From NCBI GenBank assembly GCA_031082315.1, contig JAVHLC010000015.1:4808-37207 (forward strand): DNA of 32,400 nucleotides, in the 5' to 3' direction. Positions 25,725 through 31,525 of this stretch are shown piece by piece. Source of the stretch: Thermodesulfobacteriota bacterium. Its GTDB lineage: Bacteria; Desulfobacterota; QYQD01. Positions within the stretch are counted from its first letter, which is position 1, and every line of letters starts with the position of its first letter. The notes below the pieces were generated by a model that worked only from the letters and a program-made list of their open reading frames with translations, had not been told where the DNA came from and made no database searches. The position numbers were made by a program, and so were the translations under genes.

Positions 25725-26408
25725 CTAATGAAATAGATTCTGGCAATCATTGATCATACCCTTATAGAATCTGATTTGCCAGAATTTGACTCTGTGTAGT
25801 TTTCTCAAATGGATCATCGTATCTTTCTTGAACGACCTCATATTATTCGCCAACAGCATTCCTTCATTTTGTTTTGTAAATAATCTGAGTTTATGGTTAT
25901 TGAGTTCCCTTGATATTCTTCTTAGTTCCTCTTGTTGCTCTTGACATCTCTTTATCCGAGATGGTATATCCATTAGTTGTTTGCCACCGACTATCGCTCC
26001 AATGCCTTCCTTAATAAGGTCGATTGTATCTATGACACCGTCCATTCCGCCAAGAATAGTCCCAAATATTGCTTTTCCAAGCACACCTCCTACACCGGCT
26101 TCCTGTTTTTTTACCAATGCCTGGACTTCTGCTGCAAGAGAATTACATAAATTTGATATTCCCATAATCTGATTAGATATTTGTGTATTTATTCGATCAA
26201 TTTCTTTGGCTTTTTCCAAAATAGCATTTTTTTTAAGCCGCAGGCTCCTGTGGACAGATTGTTTATCTTGGATAAAATCCTTTCCTGCCCCTATTTCCTG
26301 CATCAAATTCTCTATTGTAGGTTTTTCCAGAGTAATTGATTCAGAGTAAGTCTCAACATCTTCAATATATTTTTCATAAGCACATATCTTTTCATCATAG
26401 CAATCCAT
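25725..26408 (-). CDS. 227-aa protein with coiled coil and glycine-rich hydrophobic segment
   Basis: I do not recognise this family. Residues 1-103 are helical and charged (probable coiled coil). Residues 104-143 are hydrophobic and glycine-rich (GVGGVLGKAIFGTILGG, then IGAIVGG) with repeated small-xxx-small spacing, like a membrane hairpin or pore-forming segment. Residues 150-227 are again charged helices ending in aromatic text (VKFWQIRFYKG). A membrane-active toxin or membrane-associated scaffold would fit, but this is inference. Its start overlaps the stop of a 37-aa membrane micro-ORF by 14 bases, and no strong ribosome-binding site precedes it, which favours translational coupling. Base composition is AT-richer than the flanking DNA, consistent with separate acquisition. 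Confidence 0.6.
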   Translation of the reverse strand: MDCYDEKICAYEKYIEDVETYSESITLEKPTIENLMQEIGAGKDFIQDKQSVHRSLRLKKNAILEKAKEIDRINTQISNQIMGISNLCNSLAAEVQALVKKQEAGVGGVLGKAIFGTILGGMDGVIDTIDLIKEGIGAIVGGKQLMDIPSRIKRCQEQQEELRRISRELNNHKLRLFTKQNEGMLLANNMRSFKKDTMIHLRKLHRVKFWQIRFYKGMINDCQNLFH

Positions 26409-26508
26409 CTCTTATCAGATCCTTTTGAAATTTATCAAGCAATGCAAGAGATATTATCATAAAGATGAAAGAGATTCGGATAATAGGCATCCATCCAAAC
26501 TTAATCAT
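26395..26508 (-). CDS. 37-aa membrane micro-ORF overlapping the 227-aa gene
   Basis: ATG 26508 to TGA 26395 encodes 37 residues with one clear hydrophobic helix (PIIRISFIFMIISLALL) and a charged tail (DKFQKDLIRDG). GGGAG lies about ten bases upstream. The frame is open further upstream with a possible TTG start giving about 20 more residues. The 14-base overlap with the 227-aa gene argues for a real coupled pair; its role could be a membrane partner or antidote. Small size keeps confidence modest. Confidence 0.45.
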   Translation of the reverse strand: MIKFGWMPIIRISFIFMIISLALLDKFQKDLIRDGLL

Positions 26509-27040
26509 TCTTGATTTTACTCCCAATGATGCAGAGTTCCCTAATCTTAGTTGACCAGGGATAGTGCTCAATAATATGAGAGCCGATTGACTCCCTCAGA
26601 ATATCTTTCAGATGATTGTTTAGTTGGCAGCCAACCCACTGATTTTTGCAGTAATTCCAAAGGATAGGAAGGTTGATTTTTATAGATTTCCGCGCCCGAG
26701 AATATTATACAATAAATTCCGGAAAAGTCCAAGAATTTCTCATTAAAGAGCGGTGGGGGGGCCGAAGAAAGAAAAATCCTGGGAAGCGGTGCGTCAGTGC
26801 CAGGAAAAAAGGCGGGAGCGGAAGTGAAACACCCCTGTCCTGTACGCGCAGAACCAGAGCCCTTCCCGACCCGTCTTTTCTATCTTCAGTTGCGCCCGAG
26901 GACAACGTCGAGGAAATAGTAATCGGCATAGGGGTTTTGGGTGTGCATATGCTCATCTGCTTCTGAATACACACAAATCCCTGGGGGCGGACGCTCATTG
27001 AAGGGGATATGGGCCCCTCGGAAACATAGCTCCGTTTTGA

Positions 27041-27324
27041 CGCAATAGCTTCCCTTTTTTGTTTCCGCACGGGAATTGTTCCTCATTATTTGATATAATC
27101 ACCCTTATTGTCATCGATTTTAAAGGTTTTTCCGTGCACTGACTTCCGGTTCCTGGAGCTCTCGGAAGTCATAAGCAAGGATATGGGTCCGGCAGGCCAG
27201 GCCGCCTCTTTTCGGAGTTGGAGTTAATGGTAGGCGTGTCTGGCCTGCCGGACCGCACCTGAGCTCACGGCCGGCGTGAGGCAGAGGAGCGGGCCTTTCG
27301 GATACTGACTTTGTCGAGGGATGG
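27041..27324 (+). repeat. Long direct-repeat module, copy B
   Basis: It has the same orientation as copy A (23283-23484), 3.76 kb away. It carries the 37-base identical block, then an extra segment with the hairpin GACTTCCG (27141-27148)/CGGAAGTC (27163-27170). The arms GGTCCGGCAGGCC (27186-27198) and GGCCTGCCGGACC (27242-27254) follow, then similar sequence to about 27324. The two copies bracket the 429-aa and 227-aa genes. Confidence 0.8.
27091..27099 (+). promoter_or_regulatory. Possible extended -10 promoter
   Basis: TGATATAAT has the TG-N-TATAAT form of an extended -10 element; no good -35 is seen. It points toward the structured region at 27381-27910 and could transcribe it. It lies in the segment that copy B has and copy A lacks. 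Confidence 0.35.
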
Positions 27325-27380
27325 CGATGCGGGGCGCCAGGGTAGGGAGAGGCGACAAACTCTGGCAGGCGCCGGGAGCT

Positions 27381-27666
27381 GTTGAGGGCCGGCCTGGTGC
27401 TGAAGGGGCCTGTCACGGAATAATCGCACCTTCGGCATGCCCGCTGTTTCGGTGCAAAAATCGGCAGAGGGGCCGCGGGGTGAATGCCGATTTTTAGCCC
27501 CCCCTGAGAGCTGGGTTCCCCCTTCAGCTTTAATGCCCCTATACCTTAAAGGGGGGTGTGCCAAGGAGGGGGTAGTCTGAAGGGGGAAACTGCGGCAGGG
27601 GGGGCGGCATAGCCTCTATCAGGGCTTACGTTACACCGAACAGCGAGGCAAAGGCCGGCCCTCAAC
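27381..27666. ncRNA. Candidate multi-branched structured RNA or folded DNA element
   Basis: A 286-base segment is closed by a perfect 15-bp stem, GTTGAGGGCCGGCCT (27381-27395) with AGGCCGGCCCTCAAC (27652-27666). Inside, in order and without crossing: TGCTGAAGG/CCTTCGGCA (27398-27406/27429-27437, one G-U pair), AAAAATCGGCA/TGCCGATTTTT (27456-27466/27485-27495), CCCCCTTCAG/CTGAAGGGGG (27518-27527/27577-27586) and AGCC/GGCT (27611-27614/27623-27626). Four helices on one closing stem is the pattern of a multi-branch RNA; a DNA element acting as a single strand, or a small inverted-repeat element, is also possible. No known family is recognised. The strand is unknown; a weak promoter favours plus. 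Confidence 0.45.
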
Positions 27667-27793
27667 ATGACGCCGAGTACCCAGCCCAACATAACCGGCC
27701 GACGAGCCTACCCCCGGCAGGGCACCGGGAGCTCAGAGGAAAGGGGGCGGGCGAGGAGACCGCCTACAGAGACACGTAAAGGCTTTGTTGTCG

Positions 27794-27910
27794 CCCTGGT
27801 GGCAGTGTGAGCAGGCCGGGAGAAAAGCTGCGGTGCAGAGGGCCTGGTCAAGCCCTGGTGATAAACCGAAGACGGTGAGGGTTATCACCAGGGCGGCACT
27901 GTCACCAGGG
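27794..27910. repeat. Second nested inverted-repeat structure (CCCTGGTG motifs)
   Basis: The outer arms CCCTGGTGGCAGTG (27794-27807) and CACTGTCACCAGGG (27897-27910) match with one G-U. The inner arms GCCCTGGTGATAA (27852-27864) and TTATCACCAGGGC (27882-27894) match perfectly, with ACC/GGT inside the loop. The motif CCCTGGTG thus occurs four times, two in each direction. Confidence 0.7.
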
Positions 27911-28079
27911 GAGGGAGCGCGGGGAGGAGATCCGGGAGAGTGGATCCTGGGGGTGAACATGAAGGACAATTTTGGAGCATGGCAGGGGGTCTGGAGAGAT
28001 TTTTATAGGCAAGGGCGACCTTCACCCCGGGCCAAGGGAAAATCGGGCGAAATTTAAGGGGTGTTCGAAAATCCCTTGG

Positions 28080-28517
28080 TTACGCGCACCGGCGTGAGGG
28101 CTTCTTTACCCGCAGCTCGACACCGGCTTTAAGTGCCTCCAGAATTTTCTGCGCCCGCTCAAGGGTGATCCCATGATACTCATTTTTCTCGTCACGGGAA
28201 ACTTGGGCCTCTGATACGCCAAGACGGCCGGCGAGCTCTTTCTGGCTTAAGCCGAGGTAAATCCTCAGTCCCACAAGGAGGTGACCCACTTCATTGAGGT
28301 ACTCAATAGGCTGAAAGTCACCGCTTTTCACCCGCTCATACCATTCGACTTCTTCCTTGAGCTGAAGATGAAAAGACACGGCAGGCTCCATGGCCATCTC
28401 GATATCCTCTTCCGAGAGCCCGATCTCTCCCATGCGCTTCCTCTGGGCGGCCATTACCTCCTGATCGCCGAGAAGCCTCTTCTGCGCTTCCTGATACTCT
28501 CTCTCTGTCCGTATCAT
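28080..28517 (-). CDS. XRE-family HTH regulator, probable antitoxin
   Basis: A 145-aa protein. The N-terminal half is charged and helical. The C-terminal half carries a classic Cro/C1-type helix-turn-helix, LGLSQKELAGRLGVSEAQVS, followed by ITLERAQKILEALKAGVEL. It begins four bases inside the stop of the nucleotidyltransferase-like gene (ATGA overlap), so the pair is one operon with the enzyme first. XRE proteins in such pairs usually repress their own promoter and neutralise the partner. The likely operator is the palindrome at 29085-29096 upstream of the partner. Confidence 0.8.
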   Translation of the reverse strand: MIRTEREYQEAQKRLLGDQEVMAAQRKRMGEIGLSEEDIEMAMEPAVSFHLQLKEEVEWYERVKSGDFQPIEYLNEVGHLLVGLRIYLGLSQKELAGRLGVSEAQVSRDEKNEYHGITLERAQKILEALKAGVELRVKKPSRRCA

Positions 28518-29068
28518 CGCTTCCTGCCCCCCTCCTTGAGTAACTTCACAATGCCTTTCTGAATCGGCGGCGCACCGCGTGTCTTGCGGAAGGCCGCGGG
28601 AAACTGCTGATCATTGCCGAACTCATCGCGGATGCCGGCAAGCTGGCCGAAGTGCGGATAGAGCTCGACCCTGTATTTATGCCACATAGGAAGCTGCTTT
28701 TTGGGAAGGCCCCTATAGGGCCGGCGAAGAGAGGAATCCCAGGTCCAGCAGTCATCAACGAGGAGCAGTTCTGACTGCACATTGCGCCATGAGAGAAGAT
28801 CGCATATAAAGTAGCCGTCTATATCGTTGGGATGGGCCTTGTTTTCCACAAAGGAGCCGTTAATATAGAGATCGGTGATGCCCACGCTCCAGAGATGGCC
28901 TGCGAGCACCTCGAGATTGTCAACAAGGAATAAGCGCCATTCCCTGTCCCAGGACACTATTTCTTTGCGGGGGCCTTTCACCAGAAGAGAGCGGCGGAGC
29001 TCCGAAATCGTCAGAGGATAGTCGCCAGGCGGAAGAACGCCATCACGAGTGAAGGTAGAAAATTTCAT
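28514..29068 (-). CDS. Nucleotidyltransferase-like protein (DUF6932-like), probable toxin partner
   Basis: A 184-aa protein. LYINGSFVENKAHPNDIDGY near residue 88 contains the Gly-Ser and Asp-x-Asp pair (GSx9DxD) of the minimal nucleotidyltransferase fold, in the form seen in DUF6932-like proteins. A region with Trp, His and Tyr (MWHKYRVELYPHFGQ) follows. Proteins of this type sit next to XRE regulators in toxin-antitoxin-like operons and may add nucleotides to RNA or protein. The start at 29068 has GAGGGGG upstream. A promoter on the minus strand (TTGACG, 17 bp, TTAATA) overlaps the palindromes at 29085-29111. The toxin role is inferred from context. Confidence 0.65.
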   Translation of the reverse strand: MKFSTFTRDGVLPPGDYPLTISELRRSLLVKGPRKEIVSWDREWRLFLVDNLEVLAGHLWSVGITDLYINGSFVENKAHPNDIDGYFICDLLSWRNVQSELLLVDDCWTWDSSLRRPYRGLPKKQLPMWHKYRVELYPHFGQLAGIRDEFGNDQQFPAAFRKTRGAPPIQKGIVKLLKEGGRKR

Positions 29069-29084
29069 TGAGCCCCCTCTTTAA

Positions 29085-29111
29085 GTTAATATTAACATAT
29101 TGGTTAATATT
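29085..29111 (-). promoter_or_regulatory. Operator palindrome over the promoter of the NTase/XRE pair
   Basis: GTTAATATTAAC (29085-29096) is a perfect palindrome, and GTTAATATT recurs at 29103-29111, 18 bp away. They overlap the -10 region and spacer of a minus-strand promoter whose -35 is TTGACG. This is the likely autoregulatory site of the XRE protein. Confidence 0.6.
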
Positions 29112-29177
29112 GCGTCAAGCGAGGCCTTCAATATCGTCAAACTATTCTTTGGCGATATTGGGGTGGGGCGGTATTTT

Positions 29178-29195
29178 GCCCGTGTGGCGGGCTTT
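29178..29195 (+). terminator. Terminator-like hairpin 1
   Basis: The stem GCCCG/CGGGC with loop TGTGG is followed by TTTT. The text after it (TTTTCTATGGG) resembles that after hairpin 2. Confidence 0.5.
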
Positions 29196-29239
29196 TCTAT
29201 GGGTCAGTGAAGAGGTGCGATCTCACATTGAAAAATCAA

Positions 29240-29259
29240 CCCACGAGGTGGGGTTTTTT
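29240..29259 (+). terminator. Terminator-like hairpin 2
   Basis: The stem CCCAC/GTGGG with loop GAG is followed by G and six Ts. On the minus strand the same stem is followed by a T-rich run, so it may work in both directions. Confidence 0.65.
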
Positions 29260-29271
29260 ATGGGGTTCTCA

Positions 29272-29291
29272 CCCACCTGGTGGGAATTTTT
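29272..29291 (+). terminator. Terminator-like hairpin 3
   Basis: It has the same CCCAC/GTGGG stem as hairpin 2, with loop CTG, followed by AATTTTT. It lies 32 bp after hairpin 2. Confidence 0.5.
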
Positions 29292-29420
29292 AAGGAAAGC
29301 TTTAAAGCCCCACCTTTATTGATTTCAAGTGGTTCTGTTATTGCAGAATCTCTTTGCTAAAAGAGTATTAGACGACAGAAGCCTGGTTTTGTGCTCAAAT
29401 CAGGATTTGTTTCCTTTCCC

Positions 29421-29469
29421 TTGTATGTCGTTGTAACTTGTGTTACAATATTGTGGTAACAGAGGTTAC
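29421..29469 (+). promoter_or_regulatory. Promoter with two palindromic operators for the HEPN/NTase pair
   Basis: TTGTAT (29421-29426) and TACAAT (29444-29449) are 17 bp apart. The -10 lies in the perfect palindrome TTGTAAC-N4-GTTACAA (29431-29448). A second palindrome GTAAC-N4-GTTAC (29456-29469) follows, with centres 23 bp apart. This fits autorepression by the toxin-antitoxin complex. Confidence 0.7.
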
Positions 29470-29495
29470 AGCAACAAGAGGAAAGGCCTGATACA

Positions 29496-29894
29496 ATGAA
29501 CATCGAAGCTCATCTTGAATCCCTGAGAGAAGCATTCTCAACGATAGATCTCTGCGTTGATAAAGGAGCAGAAAACCACCAGCGCGCTATAGGCTTTCTC
29601 ACCTCCCTCGGCGCGGCGGAAATGCTTGAACTTTACCTCCATAAGAGCAGGCTCCTCCATGTGAGCGCGCGCGTTCACCATGAATGGCTGAAGTCAAAAA
29701 AGCGGCTCGCTGAAAAGATCCCGCAGGATTTTCCCCGGAAGGCGGAGATTCTTGAGCTCGTCTATAACATTGAGAAGAACCGCAATGATTTCTGCTATGG
29801 CAAGAAAGTGGAGGCTTCGCGCCTGAGAGATCAGCTTGAGCAGTTCAACGCCCTTAAGGAGCTTTTCAGGGAGGTGGGGCTCGATGAGATATAG
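29496..29894 (+). CDS. HEPN-like protein of a nucleotidyltransferase/HEPN pair
   Basis: A 132-aa all-helical protein. Near residues 108-116 it reads EKNRNDFCYGKK, which lines up with the Rx4-6H catalytic motif of HEPN ribonucleases, but the His position holds Tyr (Arg-Asn-x-x-x-Tyr). The protein may therefore be catalytically altered, or the family may use Tyr. It overlaps the nucleotidyltransferase gene by 11 bases and is preceded by the operator/promoter at 29421-29469. In HEPN/MNT systems the HEPN protein is usually the toxin and the nucleotidyltransferase AMPylates it on a Tyr near the motif. The start at ATG 29496 follows AGAGGAAAGG. Confidence 0.65.
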   Translation: MNIEAHLESLREAFSTIDLCVDKGAENHQRAIGFLTSLGAAEMLELYLHKSRLLHVSARVHHEWLKSKKRLAEKIPQDFPRKAEILELVYNIEKNRNDFCYGKKVEASRLRDQLEQFNALKELFREVGLDEI

Positions 29895-30507
29895 CAGCGC
29901 GGTTCCCTATGCCATGGATTTTGTGTCCTTTGTGCTTGAGCACCTGGAGCCGGGGCGCATCGAGGCGATAAGAGCGGTGATTCTTTTCGGATCGGGCGCG
30001 AGAGGGGAGCTCAGGAAAAAAAGCGATATTGATATCTTTTTTGAGGCCTCCGGCGATCTGGCTGCCCTGGAGAGTGAGATTGAGCGGTATGCCGAGGACT
30101 TCTATGCGTCGGTAAAATACCGCGATTACTGGAAGCTCAAAGGCTCTACTCAACACTTCAGCTGCCATGTGGGAAACGCCGATGTCTGGAAAAGCCTCTA
30201 CCCTGCCCTTGTGGCTGACGGCATCGTGCTCTATGGCAAGTATGCCTCTTCCGATGCGCAGGGGAAGACCGGGGTGCTTTTCTTCTGGGACACTGCGCCC
30301 TCATATAACAAGCGCATCAATCTATTCAGGACCCTTTACGGCTATAAGGCCCGTGGGAAAACCTATCCAGGCCTGCTCGGGAAGACGGGAGGCGAGAAGC
30401 TCACCAGAGGGTGTATTCTCGTCCCATTGGAGTCCCACAAGATAATCGATGAGTTTTTCAAGAAACTTGGAGTGACGGCGAAAAAGCTTTTTGCCTCGTT
30501 CTATTGA
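29884..30507 (+). CDS. Minimal nucleotidyltransferase (MNT) antitoxin-like protein
   Basis: A 207-aa protein. The N-terminal motif ILFGSGARGELRKKSDIDIF gives a perfect GSx10DxD signature of MntA-type nucleotidyltransferases. A C-terminal helical region (FWDTAPSYNKRINLFRTLYG, then the basic KARGKTYPGLLGKTGG) makes it longer than a bare MNT domain. ATG 29884 is chosen because it overlaps the HEPN-like stop, giving translational coupling; an upstream in-frame ATG at 29836 exists. The family neutralises HEPN toxins by adding AMP. The pair would stabilise the plasmid or act against phage. Confidence 0.75.
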   Translation: MRYSSAVPYAMDFVSFVLEHLEPGRIEAIRAVILFGSGARGELRKKSDIDIFFEASGDLAALESEIERYAEDFYASVKYRDYWKLKGSTQHFSCHVGNADVWKSLYPALVADGIVLYGKYASSDAQGKTGVLFFWDTAPSYNKRINLFRTLYGYKARGKTYPGLLGKTGGEKLTRGCILVPLESHKIIDEFFKKLGVTAKKLFASFY

Positions 30508-30515
30508 GCGGCGGT

Positions 30516-30545
30516 AAAAGCTTTAAGGAAGGCGGGCGCTTTTAG
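30516..30545. terminator. Bidirectional terminator-like inverted repeat
   Basis: TAAAAGC and GCTTTTA, separated by about 16 bases, lie between the nucleotidyltransferase gene and the convergent 21-aa micro-ORF. Each strand ends in a short T-run, so it may end transcription from both sides. Confidence 0.4.
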
Positions 30546-30607
30546 ATGCCAATGTATATGCCTTTTTCCTCAAGAGCTTTTTCCAGAGTGGGTTCATTGA
30601 AAACCAT
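30542..30607 (-). CDS. 21-aa micro-ORF with strong ribosome-binding site
   Basis: ATG 30607 to TAA 30542 encodes MVFNEPTLEKALEEKGIYIG plus Ile. AAGGAGG lies nine bases before the ATG, a better site than many full genes here have. It follows the HTH/coiled-coil gene by 52 bp on the same strand, so it is likely co-transcribed. It may be a real microprotein or the leftover start of a longer gene now cut off. No function is evident. Confidence 0.4.
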   Translation of the reverse strand: MVFNEPTLEKALEEKGIYIGI

Positions 30608-30659
30608 AGGGTAAATCCTCCTTACGTGAAATATTCTTTAAGCAAGCGGCGAGGCGTTT

Positions 30660-31289
30660 TTACTTCCACATGCCAGTGGCAATGAGCGCCTTTTTCCACC
30701 AGGGCTTTTTGATGTCTGCCATCGCCTGTTCCCAAACTTCTCTCAGGTGCTCTTTCGCCTGCTCGGCCTCGTCGAGTTTCTGCTTCAGCTCCGCCAGGGC
30801 GACCTCTTTCTGAGTGATGGCATACTGGGCATCATTGAGGACCTTTTGGGCTTCCTTTATGACGGAGTCCTTCTGGCGGATCTCCTCGGCTATGATATCT
30901 GGGGGGGCGGGAAGGGCCTTGACGACCCGGTCGAGCTCCTCAAATTTGTAGCGGTACATCAGAAGGCCTTGGGAAAGCTGGTCGCGCTCTTTCTGTTGCC
31001 GCTCATAATATTCGAGCGGGAGGGTGATCACATGACAAGCGTCAGGCATTGAAGGGTGGTCACCCTGGTCACCAACCCTCGTCACCGTGGTCATCTCTTG
31101 ATCACCCTGACCTACGTCATGAATAGCCTCCCGATGAATAATCCATTCGTCACCGCGTTTTCCCCTGACCTTCCTGACCATCGTCAATTTCTTCCGCCTG
31201 ATCAATAAACGAAGGGAATTGATACTCTTCCCTGTTAAATTGCTTGCCTCAGTGAGCGTCAACCATTGACCATCGTTGACCATTGTCAT
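30660..31289 (-). CDS. HTH (MerR-like) plus coiled-coil DNA-binding protein
   Basis: A 209-aa protein. The N-terminal winged helix-turn-helix (WLTLTEASNLTGKSINSLRL, then IRRKKLTMVRKVRGKRGDEW) resembles MerR/excisionase-type domains. The middle is polar with repeats rich in Gly-Asp-Gln. Residues 100-195 form a long coiled coil, and the end reads KPWWKKALIATGMWK. The layout recalls plasmid HTH/coiled-coil proteins such as KfrA that help segregation and repress their own gene, but no clear homology is claimed. ATG 31289 is chosen because AGGAGG precedes it by six bases; an upstream ATG at 31295 has none. A strong palindrome lies just upstream at 31319-31350. Confidence 0.65.
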   Translation of the reverse strand: MTMVNDGQWLTLTEASNLTGKSINSLRLLIRRKKLTMVRKVRGKRGDEWIIHREAIHDVGQGDQEMTTVTRVGDQGDHPSMPDACHVITLPLEYYERQQKERDQLSQGLLMYRYKFEELDRVVKALPAPPDIIAEEIRQKDSVIKEAQKVLNDAQYAITQKEVALAELKQKLDEAEQAKEHLREVWEQAMADIKKPWWKKALIATGMWK

Positions 31290-31318
31290 GACCATCCTCC
31301 TACGGCAAAAAATAATAA

Positions 31319-31350
31319 GGAACCGGACTAGAGTTACTCTAGCCGGTTCC
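31319..31350 (-). promoter_or_regulatory. Strong hairpin/palindrome upstream of the coiled-coil gene
   Basis: GGAACCGG (31319-31326) pairs with CCGGTTCC (31343-31350), and CTAGAG with CTCTAG, around the loop TTA; one unpaired A sits between the stems. On the minus strand it is followed by TTATTATTTTTTG, as in a terminator. Since it lies about 30 bases before the start of the coiled-coil gene, it may act as an attenuator or as the operator of that protein. Confidence 0.6.
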
Positions 31351-31465
31351 CGCTGACTATATGCTTCTTTAAAATGAAGAATTTTCCTGCAAGAAAAGAA
31401 AGAGCGGATTCCTGAGGCTCATTCCAGAACGGTCACTGCTGGATTTCGAACACTCAAGAAAAGCG

Positions 31466-31494
31466 TTGACCAATTAAGGTCAATATTGTATAAT
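31466..31494 (+). promoter_or_regulatory. Sigma-70-type promoter with overlapping operator
   Basis: TTGACC (31466-31471) and TATAAT (31489-31494) are 17 bp apart. The palindrome TTGACC-N6-GGTCAA (31466-31483) covers the -35. This is the best promoter in the window; it drives the small HTH gene and probably rep after it. Confidence 0.8.
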
Positions 31495-31525
31495 ATTGGA
31501 GAATGGAAGTCTAGGGGAGGTCGCT

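Larger units (their letters stand above)
26509..28079. other. Gene-free 1.6-kb region with strong secondary structure
   Basis: I find no credible protein gene here; frames on both strands are short and look like GC-driven shadows. The region contains direct-repeat copy B, a possible extended -10 promoter, a 286-base closed fold and a second nested fold, listed separately. CCAAGGGA and TCCCTTGG (about 28032-28039 and 28072-28079) form an 8-bp inverted repeat just after the XRE gene stop and may serve as its terminator. Confidence 0.6.
29112..29420. other. Gene-free stretch with three terminator-like hairpins
   Basis: Between the two toxin-antitoxin-like units I see no gene. It holds CAATATCG/CGATATTG as an 8-bp inverted repeat (about 29132-29163) and three hairpins with T-runs, listed separately. 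A small RNA ending in these hairpins cannot be ruled out. Confidence 0.5.

Noticed and set aside
25545-25736. 63-codon plus-strand frame after the 429-aa gene
   Set aside because: It has a passable ribosome-binding site, but most of its first half is the long hairpin at 25575-25639 and it resembles no family; kept as unlikely rather than impossible.
27265-27564. Minus-strand frames in 27120-27564 and frames on both strands at 27733-28057
   Set aside because: Long only because the DNA is GC-rich; no ribosome-binding sites, and they cross strong inverted repeats.
27381-27666. Retron, HEARO or omega-RNA-type element
   Set aside because: No reverse transcriptase, IsrB-like or TnpB-like protein is encoded anywhere in the window; the fold is reported without a family.
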